64,000 bases of DNA from Clostridiales bacterium Firm_11 (GTDB lineage: Bacteria; Bacillota; Clostridia; Christensenellales; Aristaeellaceae), in assembly GCA_001604105.1 (NCBI GenBank), contig LVAQ01000015.1:57591-121590 (forward strand), written 5' to 3'. Shown piece after piece: positions 53,342 through 63,322 of this stretch. Position 1 is the stretch's first letter; each line of letters opens with the position of its first letter. The translations under genes and the position numbers were made by a program. The notes beneath the pieces are model-generated. The model was given only the letters and a program-made list of their open reading frames with translations, ran no database searches and was not told the origin of the DNA.

Positions 53342-54223
53342 ATGAAACCATTTCATATCCCCGTCCACGCTGGTAAGGCGCTGGCGGGTATCCTAAGCCT
53401 GTTTATCATACTGCTGGCGCTGCCCGCGCTGGCTGCAAGCAACAACATCGCACAGTCTTACCTTGTTAAAACAAACCAGATTAGCCAGATCAACGTAAGC
53501 GTATCCAGCATCCCCGTGTGTGTGCGCGTAGCACCGCAGGGCGCCGATGCATGCTTTGACCTCCATGGATGCTCGCCCAAAAAAGTATGGCTGGAAGCGG
53601 AGCAGGCCGATGGCGTGCTGACCGTGCGGGAAGGCCGCGAGCGCGTGATAGCCTTCGGGCAGGAAGCCCTCACGCTGGAGATAACCTTGCCGGCCGATTA
53701 TGCGGGCGGGCTTACGCTGGATACTGATTCCGGCGCGGTAACGCTGGCGGCGCTTACGTTGCGCAGCCTTGCGGTTACCACATCCTCGGGGAAAATCGAC
53801 CTGGCGCCCATCACGGCCAGGCAGGTGGCGCTCACCAGCACATCTGGCGGGGTGATTTGCGCGGGCGTTACGGCTGCGGCGCTATCCATCGATGCCGTAT
53901 CCGGCGCGGTTAATGTTACCGGCATTCATGCCAGCGAAACAAACGCGCGGTGTGATTCCGCGGATGTACACCTGGGCTTTGCGGCCTTTGACGCGGCGGA
54001 TGTGCGGGTAACGAGCACATCCGGCAAGGTAACGCTTGCGTTGCCGGAAACAGCGGGTTTCCGGTTTGACATCTCCCGCGTGAGCGCCAATGTGGAAAGT
54101 GATTATGCCGCAATCGAGAATCTGGGGCAAGCGCCGGATGTACTAAGCGGTCAAGTGGGCGATGCGCGGGGGAACTTAAGCATCGTGAGCATATCAGGGG
54201 ATGTGGTGGTAAACAGGCAGTAA
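53342..54223 (+). CDS. DUF4097-type repeat protein, secreted
   Basis: 293 residues. A hydrophobic N-terminal segment (about 13-32, ALAGILSLFIILLALPALAA) acts as signal peptide or anchor. The rest is a right-handed beta-helix-like series of short strands: LTLDTDSGAVTLAALTLRSLAVTTSSGKIDLAPITARQVALTSTSGGVICAG and more, the SG-x-V/I repeat typical of DUF4097. The role of the family is unknown; in Firmicutes it is often linked to envelope-stress operons, but here it is alone. GGAGGAACC precedes the ATG by about 9 bases. Confidence 0.82.
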   Translation: MKPFHIPVHAGKALAGILSLFIILLALPALAASNNIAQSYLVKTNQISQINVSVSSIPVCVRVAPQGADACFDLHGCSPKKVWLEAEQADGVLTVREGRERVIAFGQEALTLEITLPADYAGGLTLDTDSGAVTLAALTLRSLAVTTSSGKIDLAPITARQVALTSTSGGVICAGVTAAALSIDAVSGAVNVTGIHASETNARCDSADVHLGFAAFDAADVRVTSTSGKVTLALPETAGFRFDISRVSANVESDYAAIENLGQAPDVLSGQVGDARGNLSIVSISGDVVVNRQ

Positions 54224-54245
54224 TTGATAGCCAACACAAGGATAA

Positions 54246-54570
54246 CCAAAGCCGGGTCAAGGGCGAAAGCCCTTGTCAGGTTTCCAAAGGGTGAAACCCT
54301 TTGGTGGGTTTGGCACCGGAAGTGAGTGTGTGCCCTGTGGGCACCGGAAGAGAGCGTGTGCCCAGTGGGCACTTCGCCGAAGGCGAAAGCGAACTGGAGG
54401 TGGCCTGTTCCACAAGTGAGGAGCACGACAGTGCACCTCGCGCCAATGGAACAGGCGGGGTCGAAAGACTTCGCCGCAGGCGAAAGCGAACTGAAGGTGG
54501 GAGGTTTAGCGAGCACAGGGCACGGTAGTGCCAGGTGCGCTGATTAAACCGAGTGGAATGAAGCCCAACG
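54246..54570 (+). repeat. hairpin-array repeat, long variant
   Basis: Starts 23 bases after the DUF4097 stop codon, sense-oriented: CAAGGGCGAAAGCCCTTG, CCAAAGGGTGAAACCCTTTGG, GTGCCCAGTGGGCAC, CTTCGCCGAAGGCGAAAG, an outer pair GGCCTGTTCC...GGAACAGGC, and GGTTTAG...TTAAACC. Nearly identical to the array at 59.9 kb. Confidence 0.9.
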
Positions 54571-54607
54571 TGCCCCAGCGCGGGTTAGTGTTAATCATGA
54601 ACAACAG

Positions 54608-54637
54608 GGGGTCAAGTGTGCATGCACTTGACCCCCG
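54608..54637. other. perfect 12-bp inverted repeat
   Basis: GGGGGTCAAGTG / CACTTGACCCCC with TGCATG between; no T run follows. Could be a hairpin at the end of the repeat array or an operator-like palindrome. Confidence 0.5.
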
Positions 54638-54674
54638 ATGCTTATTTTGCTGTGCTTCCTGTGGGATTGGGCGC

Positions 54675-54798
54675 GGGCAACGCTCGCTGCATAGCCGCTT
54701 CGCGGCTGTTGGCTCGCTGGATGGTCTGCGCTGCGGCGTCAAGGTACGGGGGGGGGAAGTCCGCAAGGGGGCAATGCCCCCTTGACCCCTTCTTTTTT
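54675..54798 (-). repeat. hairpin-array repeat, compact copy after metK
   Basis: Begins directly after the metK stop codon on the minus strand. Stem CAAGGGGGCAATGCCCCCTTG replaces CAAGGGC...GCCCTTG and AGCCGCTTCGCGGCT replaces CGCCC...GGGCG, both fully paired. Confidence 0.75.
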
Positions 54799-54801
54799 CC
54801 G

Positions 54802-55980
54802 CTACCGAAGTAGGCTCTTCAAATCCTCCACACGATCCAGCCGCTCCCAGGGCAAATCCAGATCCGGCCGCCCAAAATGCCCGTAGGCTGCCACTTGCCG
54901 GTAAATCGGCCGACGCAGATCAAAGCGCGCAATGATGCCGCTCGGGCTTAAATCAAACATGTTCTTGACTTCACGGCTTAACACATCGTCGCCCAGCGTT
55001 CCGGTGCCAAAGGTGTTTACCTGTACGCTTACCGGCTGCGCAACGCCGATGGCATAAGCCACGGCAACCTCGCAGTGCGTGGCAAGCCCCGCGGCCACGA
55101 TGTTCTTTGCCACATGCCGCGCCGCATAGCAGGCGCTTCGGTCCACCTTTGTGGGGTCCTTGCCGCTGAACGCACCGCCGCCATGGCGCGCATACCCGCC
55201 GTAGGTGTCCACGATAATCTTGCGCCCCGTAAGCCCGGTATCCCCTGCGGGGCCGCCCAGCACAAACCTGCCTGTGGGGTTGATGTAGCGCTTGGTATCC
55301 GCCGTAAGCAACTCCTGCGGTATCACAAAGCGGATCACGTCCCGCTCGATGGCTTCCTCCAGCTCCTTGACTGTAACCTCCGGCGCGTGTTGGGTGGAAA
55401 TCACTACCGTATCAACGGCCACGGGCTTTCCATCCTCGTAGACTACGGTTACCTGCGCCTTGCCATCCGGCCGCAGCCAGGGCAGCGTGCCATCCTTGCG
55501 CAGCTGCGCCAACCTGCGCGTAAGCCTGTGCGCAAGGCTGATGGGCAGCGGCATCAGCTCCGGGGTTTCATGGCACGCGTAGCCAAACATCATCCCCTGA
55601 TCGCCCGCGCCGATGTTCTGCGCCCCAGCCGCGCCTTCCTGCCGCGTTTCCAGCGCCTGATCGACCCCCATGGCAATATCCGGGCTTTGGGCATGCACCG
55701 CGGTGAGCACCGCGCAGCTGTTGCCGTCAAAGCATAAATCGCTGGAGGTGTAGCCGATATCCTTGATCACCTGACGGGCAATATCGTCAATGGCTACATA
55801 TGCCGTGGTGGTAATCTCCCCCATTACCTGCACAAGCCCCGTGGTAGCGCAGGTTTCGCACGCCACGCGCGCGGCGGGGTCGAGGGTCAAAATCGCGTCC
55901 AGCACCGCATCGCTGATCTGGTCGCATAGTTTATCCGGATGTCCTTCTGTGACGGATTCGGATGTAAAAACAGTACGCAT
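54802..55980 (-). CDS. metK: S-adenosylmethionine synthetase
   Basis: 392 residues. Makes SAM from methionine and ATP. Motifs: [24 protein letters not shown] at the N-terminus, [12 protein letters not shown] (ATP-binding), [21 protein letters not shown] and [22 protein letters not shown] (P-loop-like). Start ATG 55980 with AAGGAGGAA upstream. A SAM-I riboswitch and terminator lie 120-275 bases upstream, so expression falls when SAM is plentiful. Confidence 0.98.
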   Translation of the reverse strand: MRTVFTSESVTEGHPDKLCDQISDAVLDAILTLDPAARVACETCATTGLVQVMGEITTTAYVAIDDIARQVIKDIGYTSSDLCFDGNSCAVLTAVHAQSPDIAMGVDQALETRQEGAAGAQNIGAGDQGMMFGYACHETPELMPLPISLAHRLTRRLAQLRKDGTLPWLRPDGKAQVTVVYEDGKPVAVDTVVISTQHAPEVTVKELEEAIERDVIRFVIPQELLTADTKRYINPTGRFVLGGPAGDTGLTGRKIIVDTYGGYARHGGGAFSGKDPTKVDRSACYAARHVAKNIVAAGLATHCEVAVAYAIGVAQPVSVQVNTFGTGTLGDDVLSREVKNMFDLSPSGIIARFDLRRPIYRQVAAYGHFGRPDLDLPWERLDRVEDLKSLLR

Positions 55981-56103
55981 ACAGGTTTCCTCCTTGGTTT
56001 GTGATCGACAACCGATGGGGTTTCGCGCGGCCTTTCCGTTTCCGCGCCGCGTACGCGGCGCGTTGCTGCGCAGGCCGCCGGGCAAAGCAGGCGGTTTTTC
56101 GCG

Positions 56104-56132
56104 AAAAAAGCGCCTGCTGGCAATGCAGGCGC
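56104..56132 (-). terminator. riboswitch expression-platform terminator
   Basis: GCGCCTGC / GCAGGCGC with a 7-base loop followed by TTTTTT on the minus strand, 18 bases after the SAM aptamer. Ligand binding would favour it over an anti-terminator. Confidence 0.88.
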
Positions 56133-56149
56133 GTGAGGTTCGTAAGCGA

Positions 56150-56253
56150 CCTTATCTGCCAGCGCTGCCGCGCTGCGGGCTTTGCCACCTTACGCTGCGT
56201 TGCGTAGGTTGGCGGGTTTCATAGGGCCCGTCCCTCAACCGCTCTTTATAAGG
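56150..56253 (-). promoter_or_regulatory. SAM-I (S-box) riboswitch
   Basis: Minus strand shows the S-box consensus: P1 CCTTAT...ATAAGG closing strands, AGAG-GGTTGAGGGAC, GGCCCTATGAAACCCGCCAACC (the conserved GAxGAAACCCxGCAACC block), a variable P3, AAGGTGGC and the final GCAGATAAG. Directly followed by a terminator and then metK. Canonical transcriptional off-switch for SAM synthesis. Confidence 0.93.
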
Positions 56254-56363
56254 TATTCGATTGTCGTAGTTAGTGTAGCAGAACTGAAAGGGTTTGGCAA
56301 GCGTTTTACCGATTTTCCCGCATACAGGGAAACGCGGCTTGCGGCAAAGCCTTTCGCTGCGGG

Positions 56364-57314
56364 CTACCGGCCATCGGCGGGCGCATCCTGCGCGGGGTCG
56401 GCCTGCGGCTGCGCGGCAGGCGCGGGGTTTGCGTCGGCTGGTTCTGCCGCCGCCTTCCCTTCCCCGCCTCTGGCCAGCAGCATCGCCAGCACAAACCCAG
56501 CCGCGAAGGTAACCATGCTGGCCAGCACCGTGCCCGCGCTAACAGCGCTCATATCCGTGCGCAGCAAAACCGCGATGGGCGATGCCAGCACCAGCCCCAG
56601 CACCCCGCTGTAGGTATGGGTGGGAAACCGCGCAATCAGCCAGCCGATGGCCTTTGCTACAAAATAGATGCCCAGCAGAATCCCGATGCCAAAAGGGATG
56701 AGTATCGCAAGCTGCGAAAGCGCAAGGCTGATGCCGCTGCCCAGCAGCCCGTCCTTAAAATCACTGACGGATGCCAGCACCGGGCGGTAGTAGCCCAGCA
56801 GCATGAGCACCATGGAACCGCTCACGCCCGGGATGAGCATGGTGGCGCTTGCCACCATGCCAATGAGCAGCAGCACAAAAGCCTGCCCCACGCCGGGTTG
56901 CAGGCGGCTGCCCGTATCGGCGGGGTCGGCTACGGCCAAAACTACAATCAGCGCAAAAAAAGCAACAAAGAGTAGCGCCGCAGCCCAATCCAGCTTCTTG
57001 CGGTCAATTTTGCGCACCAGCGGCGCAAGCCCGCCCAGGATCAACCCGATAAACGTAGTGCCCGTTTGCAGGGGATAATAGGTAAAACAATAAGTAAGCA
57101 GGCTTGCCAGCGCGAAGATGCCCAGCACCATGCCCACAAGATAGGGCAGCAGCGTTTTGACGCTCTGCTTGAATTCGCTGAACAGGTGGGTGATGCAGTG
57201 GATCAGGGTATCGTAGACCCCCATGGATACCATCATGGTACCCCCGCTTACCCCGGGGATGATATTGGCAATGCCAATGATAACGCCGCGCAGGATTTGG
57301 TTTACCCATTTCAT
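56364..57314 (-). CDS. DUF368 (PopT-type) polyprenyl-phosphate translocase
   Basis: 316 residues, about eight membrane helices with an internal duplication: ANIIPGVSGGTMMVSMGVYDTLI in the first half and ATMLIPGVSGSMVLMLLGYYRPVL in the second, the two PGVSGG/S hairpins of DUF368. Members return undecaprenyl phosphate to the inner membrane face during wall synthesis, which fits the uppS and LCP genes in the window. The tail is Ala/Pro/Asp-rich. ATG 57314 with GGAGGCG upstream. Confidence 0.9.
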   Translation of the reverse strand: MKWVNQILRGVIIGIANIIPGVSGGTMMVSMGVYDTLIHCITHLFSEFKQSVKTLLPYLVGMVLGIFALASLLTYCFTYYPLQTGTTFIGLILGGLAPLVRKIDRKKLDWAAALLFVAFFALIVVLAVADPADTGSRLQPGVGQAFVLLLIGMVASATMLIPGVSGSMVLMLLGYYRPVLASVSDFKDGLLGSGISLALSQLAILIPFGIGILLGIYFVAKAIGWLIARFPTHTYSGVLGLVLASPIAVLLRTDMSAVSAGTVLASMVTFAAGFVLAMLLARGGEGKAAAEPADANPAPAAQPQADPAQDAPADGR

Positions 57315-57627
57315 GGACGAATGCGCCTCCTTGTTTGGAAATGCTTCGGTTCGTACGGCAAACACTATACCACGGCGCGCACGAACGGGCAAGCCCAAGA
57401 AAATACCGCGCGGGCGCATTCCGCCGCACACCGCAGGCCGCAGCCGTGACGCGCGCCCAAGTGCTGCAACCGCGCCGCGATGGGTTTGGATTCTGCCGGC
57501 TTTCCTGAGCGGCAAAGTGCAGGGCGGCCATGCGGCGTACTGGTTTGCGTATGCCATGCCCCCCGGGGCGGCGCCGCGGGAGCAGTTAGATAAAGGAAGC
57601 GCGTTTGTTTTTTTCCCGTACCTTTGA
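57315..57627. other. divergent intergenic region, left part
   Basis: Between the DUF368 gene and the aconitase promoter. No gene or repeat array recognised; the DUF368 promoter is probably near 57360. Confidence 0.4.
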
Positions 57628-57657
57628 TTGACACCTGCCCTATCCATTGGATACAAT
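57628..57657 (+). promoter_or_regulatory. promoter of aconitase gene
   Basis: TTGACA, 18-base spacer, TACAAT. It implies a 280-base untranslated leader before aconitase; I see no known riboswitch in it. Confidence 0.6.
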
Positions 57658-57940
57658 AAGCGCATGACGGCGGTGGTTTTTAAGACTCCGCCGCTTATGC
57701 TTGCAAAGGCGCAAGCGGTGTCGGCTTTGTGCTGCGCTGCCGCGCCGTGCCAGGCTCTGGCGAGGGCACACGGCAAGCGCGTAACAGCCTTTTTGCCTGC
57801 GTTTGCAAACCGCCGCCGCTTCGCGCGCACAAAACCCAGCCATCGCCCCGCGATGCGCATGGCCGTACCTGCCCGAATCGACAGCGCTTTGCATTGGCAG
57901 CCGGAAAGCGTTTCTTCATTATAACCCTAGGAGGTTGCCC

Positions 57941-59869
57941 ATGAATATCACGTACCAGATTCTGTCTTCGCACCTGATGGCTGGCAGCCTGAAGCGCGGC
58001 AGCGAGATCGGCATCCGCATCGATCATACCTTAACACAGGATTCCACCGGCACCATGGCTTACCTGCAATTTGAGGCCATGGGCGTGCCGCGTGTGAAAA
58101 CGGAAAAATCACTGGCGTATATCGATCACAACACCCTGCAATCCGGCTTTGAAAACGCGGATGACCATACCTACCTGGCCACGGTAGCCAAAAAGCATGG
58201 GGTGTATTTGAGCAAGCCCGGCAACGGCGTTTGCCATCAGGTGGAACTGGAACGCTTTGCCCTGCCCGGCAAAACGCTGCTGGGTAGCGATAGCCACACC
58301 CCCACGGCGGGCGGGCTTGGCATGCTGGCCATTGGCGCGGGCGGGCTGGATGTGGCCGTAGCCATGGGCGGGGGCGCGTATTACCTCACCTGCCCCGCGG
58401 TGGTCAATGTGCGGCTTACGGGCAAACTCAGCCGCGGCGTGGCCGCCAAAGACGTTATTTTGGAGATTCTGCGCCGCCTGACGGTCAAGGGCGGGGTGGG
58501 TAAAGTGATGGAGTATACGGGCACGGGTGTGGCCACGCTTTCAATCCCCGAGCGCGCCACCATCACCAATATGGGCGCGGAGCTGGGCGCGACCACCAGC
58601 ATTTTCCCCGCGGATGAAGTATCGTGCGATTTTTTGCGCGCGCAAGGCAGAGAGGGTGACTATGCGCCCCTTGCCCCCACGCCGGATGCCGAGTATGACG
58701 AGGTGGTGGAGATTGACCTTGCCGCGCTGGAACCCATGGTGGCCCTCCCGCATATGCCCGATAATGTGGTTACCGTGCGCGAAGCGGGAGAAATCAAGGT
58801 GGATCAGGTATGCATCGGCAGCTGCACCAACTCCAGCTATCTGGATATGATGCGTGTGGCGCGCGTGTTGCAGGGTAAAACCGTGCATCCGGATGTAAGC
58901 CTGGTCATTGCACCGGGCAGCCGACAGGTGCTGGGCATGCTGGCTGCCAATGGCGCGCTGAATGATTTGATTCAGGCGGGCGCGCGCATCACCGAAACGG
59001 CGTGCGGCTTTTGCATCGGCATGGGGCAGAGCCCGCGCACGGGCGCGGTAAGCCTGCGTACCAACAACCGCAATTTTTACGGCAGAAGCGGCACCAAGAG
59101 CGCCAGCGTCTATCTGGTAAGCCCGGAGGTGGCCGCCGCCAGCGCGCTGTCGGGCGTGTTGAGCGACCCGCGTACGCTGGATGTAGATTTTGACATCGCC
59201 ATACCCAATATGTTCCTGTATAACGATAACCTGATCATCCCCCCCGCCGCCGCGCAGGATGCGGATGCGGTGGAAGTGGTGCGCGGCCCCAACATCAAGC
59301 CCTTTCCCAAGGCAGAAAAGCTGGACGAAACGCTTTGCGGCAAGGCGCTGCTTAAGATGGAAGATAACATCACCACCGATCACATCATGCCCAGCGACAG
59401 CAAGTTGCTGCCCTTCCGCAGCAACGTGCCCAAGCTGAGCGAGTACTGCCTGACCCCTGTGGATGCAACCTTCCCCGCGCGTGCAAAGGAAGCAGGCGGC
59501 GGCTTCCTGCTGGCGGGGCAAAACTACGGGCAGGGTTCCAGCCGGGAGCATGCCGCGCTGGCGCCGCTGTATCTGAAGATTCGCGGGGTCATCGCCAAGA
59601 GCTTTGCGCGCATCCACGCCGCCAACCTCATCAACAACGGCATTTTGCCGCTCACCTTTGTAAACGAGGCGGACTATGACCGCTTTGACCGGGATGACGA
59701 GCTGCGCCTTGCGGATGTGCGCGCGCGCATTGCGCGTGGGGATGAGATCATCCCGGTGGAGAACGTAAGCAAGGGCTTTACGGTGGAAACGCGTCTGCCG
59801 TTGAGTAGCCGTCAGCGCAGGATGATACTGGCGGGCGGGCTTATCAACATGATGAAGGAAGAAGCATAG
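57941..59869 (+). CDS. aconitate hydratase
   Basis: 642 residues, the short single-chain aconitase form found in Clostridia. Interconverts citrate and isocitrate with a 4Fe-4S cluster; ligands are in GSCTNSS and CGFCIG. Other features: SDSHTPTAGGLGMLAIGAGG, and the C-terminal swivel domain with NYGQGSSREHAALAPLYL. TAGGAGG precedes the ATG. No citrate synthase or isocitrate dehydrogenase gene is nearby, so it probably serves a partial TCA route to 2-oxoglutarate. Confidence 0.95.
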   Translation: MNITYQILSSHLMAGSLKRGSEIGIRIDHTLTQDSTGTMAYLQFEAMGVPRVKTEKSLAYIDHNTLQSGFENADDHTYLATVAKKHGVYLSKPGNGVCHQVELERFALPGKTLLGSDSHTPTAGGLGMLAIGAGGLDVAVAMGGGAYYLTCPAVVNVRLTGKLSRGVAAKDVILEILRRLTVKGGVGKVMEYTGTGVATLSIPERATITNMGAELGATTSIFPADEVSCDFLRAQGREGDYAPLAPTPDAEYDEVVEIDLAALEPMVALPHMPDNVVTVREAGEIKVDQVCIGSCTNSSYLDMMRVARVLQGKTVHPDVSLVIAPGSRQVLGMLAANGALNDLIQAGARITETACGFCIGMGQSPRTGAVSLRTNNRNFYGRSGTKSASVYLVSPEVAAASALSGVLSDPRTLDVDFDIAIPNMFLYNDNLIIPPAAAQDADAVEVVRGPNIKPFPKAEKLDETLCGKALLKMEDNITTDHIMPSDSKLLPFRSNVPKLSEYCLTPVDATFPARAKEAGGGFLLAGQNYGQGSSREHAALAPLYLKIRGVIAKSFARIHAANLINNGILPLTFVNEADYDRFDRDDELRLADVRARIARGDEIIPVENVSKGFTVETRLPLSSRQRRMILAGGLINMMKEEA

Positions 59870-59898
59870 GCGCGGGCATAACCCGGCAAAGATAGCAA

Positions 59899-60420
59899 AA
59901 AGAAGGGTCAAGGGCGAAAGCCCTTGTCAGGTTTCCAAAGGGTGAAACCCTTTGGTGGGTTTGGCACCGGAAGTGAGTGTGTGCCCTGTGGGCACCGGAA
60001 GAGAGCGTGTGCCTTGTGGGCACCGGAAGAGAGCGTGTGCCCAGTGGGCACTTCGCCGAAGGCGAAAGCGAACTGGAGGTGGCCTGTTCCACAAGTGAGG
60101 AGCACGACAGTGCACCTCGCGCCAATGGAACAGGCGGGGTCGAAAGACTTCGCCGAAGGCGAAAGCGAACTGGAGGTGGCCTGTTCCACAAGTGAGGAGC
60201 ACGACAGTGCACCTCGCGCCAATGGAACAGGCGGGGTCGAAAGACTTCGCCGCAGGCGAAAGCGAACTGAAGGTGGGAGGTTTAACGAGCACAGGGCACG
60301 GTAGTGCCAGGTGCGCTGATTAAACCGAGTGGAACAAAGCCCAACGTCCCCTGGCAAAGCCATCCCCCCGTAAGCGAGCGAACCGCCCGCAGGGCGATGA
60401 GGCGAGCGGCGGCAGCAGCC
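59899..60420 (+). repeat. hairpin-array repeat, longest copy, with 97-bp internal tandem units
   Basis: Sense-oriented, starting AAAAAGAAGGGTCAAGGG 30 bases after the aconitase stop. The internal unit CTTCGCCG...GGTCGAAAGA recurs at 60051, 60148 and 60245 (period 97). Ends with CGCCCGCAGGGCGATGAGGCGAGCGG. Confidence 0.9.
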
Positions 60421-60509
60421 AAGCAAGGTTCTACCAAACAGCAGGCAGGCTCCGCCCACCTGCTGTTTGCTGCTACCCTGCGATTGAATGATTTTTCATA
60501 ATAATTAGG

Positions 60510-61942
<1,433 letters not shown>

Positions 61943-61992
61943 CCTGCACGCCGCTATACAAATTTGATGCAGTCGTTCATGGAAAACGCTGC

Positions 61993-62135
61993 ATGGAACA
62001 GCGGCTACAAAGAGCGCTTTGGGCTGGTGTATGTGGATTATGCCACGCAGGAACGCATCCCCAAGGACAGCGCGCTGTGGTATAAGCACGTGATGGAAAC
62101 CAACGGCGCGGCGCTGTAGCCTGCACGCCGCTACG
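61993..62135 (+). pseudogene. duplicated 3' end of the GH1 gene
   Basis: About 143 bases identical to 61816-61958, covering the last 42 codons, the stop codon and 16 bases beyond. The offset is 177 bases. It has no start or ribosome site and is a non-functional tandem-duplication scar. Confidence 0.9.
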
Positions 62136-62294
62136 CGTATCAAACTTCGTTGCGTTTCTTTAATGTGACCCCGCCGTGAAACCCAATCCAACGCCACCAT
62201 ACGCCCGAAAGCGCAATGCTCGCAAACATGTTAGCAAGCAAGGAGCGGCGCTACCTTCGCAGGCGGATACACCTGACAAACGTCAAAACAAACC

Positions 62295-62336
62295 AAAGGG
62301 ATGGGCAGCCTGACGCTACGGCATGTCCATCCCTTT
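62295..62336 (+). terminator. possible terminator hairpin after GH1
   Basis: AAAGGGATGGGCA / TGTCCATCCCTTT with a 16-base loop; no T run follows, so it may be only a structured 3' end. The rest of 62137-62678 shows no gene. Confidence 0.45.
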
Positions 62337-62678
62337 ATGTATATGCGCAGGGTGCGGTCACGCGTGGGTGCGCGGCGCGTAGCACGGTGGTGTGCGCCGC
62401 GGCGGGCTTGGCGCGGAGGTGCATAGGTGTGGCGCGGCGGCGCGTAAATGTGAAACGTGACGCGTGGATGTGATGCGTGGTTATGGTGCGGCAGCGCGTG
62501 CACCGCATAAAGGAAGCCGCTACGGCTGCCCGTATCGGCAGCGTGCTTGGTTACACCAAAACCCGCCTGTGCGTTGCGCGGTAAAACATATTACAAATTC
62601 CCGCCAGAAACGCGAACACTTCGCAATTGCCATGATACATAGCATACGGCAGTCCGTAGCCGCGCAAACCATTTCCTC

Positions 62679-62707
62679 TTGCGGTTACGCGCATGTTTAG
62701 GTATACT
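62679..62707 (+). promoter_or_regulatory. promoter of nucleotidyltransferase-like gene
   Basis: TTGCGG, 17-base spacer, TATACT, 30 bases before the GTG start codon. Confidence 0.65.
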
Positions 62708-62736
62708 GTTACCATTCGCGAAGGAGGGAGCACGCC

Positions 62737-63312
62737 GTGGAAAACAGTCGAATGCTTACCGCGTTGGCCGAAGCCGCCCGCGCTTTAAACGGCTCCGGTG
62801 TGGTATGGGCGCTGGGCGGTTCCGCCCTGCTGTTTTTGGAAGGCGTTACCGATACGTTTCAGGATTTTGATCTGGTGATCGCACAGGAGCATATCGCCGC
62901 GGCGCAAAGGGCATTTGAAGGTTTGGGCGCTTTTGCGCTCCCGCCCGCCGCGCCCAGCGGTGCGTATGCCACGGCGCATTTTCAGGAGTATACGTTACAT
63001 GGTGTGGATTTTGATCTGCTTGGCGGGTTTGCGCTCCGCCGCAGGGACACCGTTTTCCCCTACCCTTTTGACGAAACGCGCATCGCCCGCTTTGCCGATG
63101 TGGAAGGCGCGCTAATTCCCCTGTGCTCGCTGGCGGATTGGTATGTGCTCTACCTGCTGATGCCCGGGCGCGCCAAACGCGCGGCGCTGCTTGCCCAGCA
63201 CCTGAAAGATAACCCTTCTTTCAACCATCGCATATGGCTCAATACCTGGCTGCGAACCCGCCTGCCCGGCGATATCCGCGAGCGTGTGATGAAGCTGTAT
63301 AACGCGCTGTAA
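62737..63312 (+). CDS. nucleotidyltransferase-like protein
   Basis: 191 residues starting at GTG with AAGGAGGGAG upstream. The N-terminal part VVWALGGSALLFLEGVTDTFQDFDLVIAQEHIAAAQ has the G-G/S and D-x-D pattern of the DNA-polymerase-beta-like nucleotidyltransferase fold (as in MNT/AbiEii-type proteins); a third acidic residue may be in HGVDFDLLGGF. The C-terminal half is helical (LADWYVLYLLMPGRAKRAALLAQHL). It could modify a small molecule, RNA or protein. No HEPN or antitoxin partner gene is present, so a toxin-antitoxin role is not supported. Confidence 0.65.
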   Translation: MENSRMLTALAEAARALNGSGVVWALGGSALLFLEGVTDTFQDFDLVIAQEHIAAAQRAFEGLGAFALPPAAPSGAYATAHFQEYTLHGVDFDLLGGFALRRRDTVFPYPFDETRIARFADVEGALIPLCSLADWYVLYLLMPGRAKRAALLAQHLKDNPSFNHRIWLNTWLRTRLPGDIRERVMKLYNAL

Positions 63313-63322
63313 CCAATAGCGC

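Noticed and set aside
62737..63312. Toxin-antitoxin (MNT-HEPN or AbiEii) module
   Set aside because: Only the nucleotidyltransferase-like half is present; the flanking DNA is repeats, with no partner gene.
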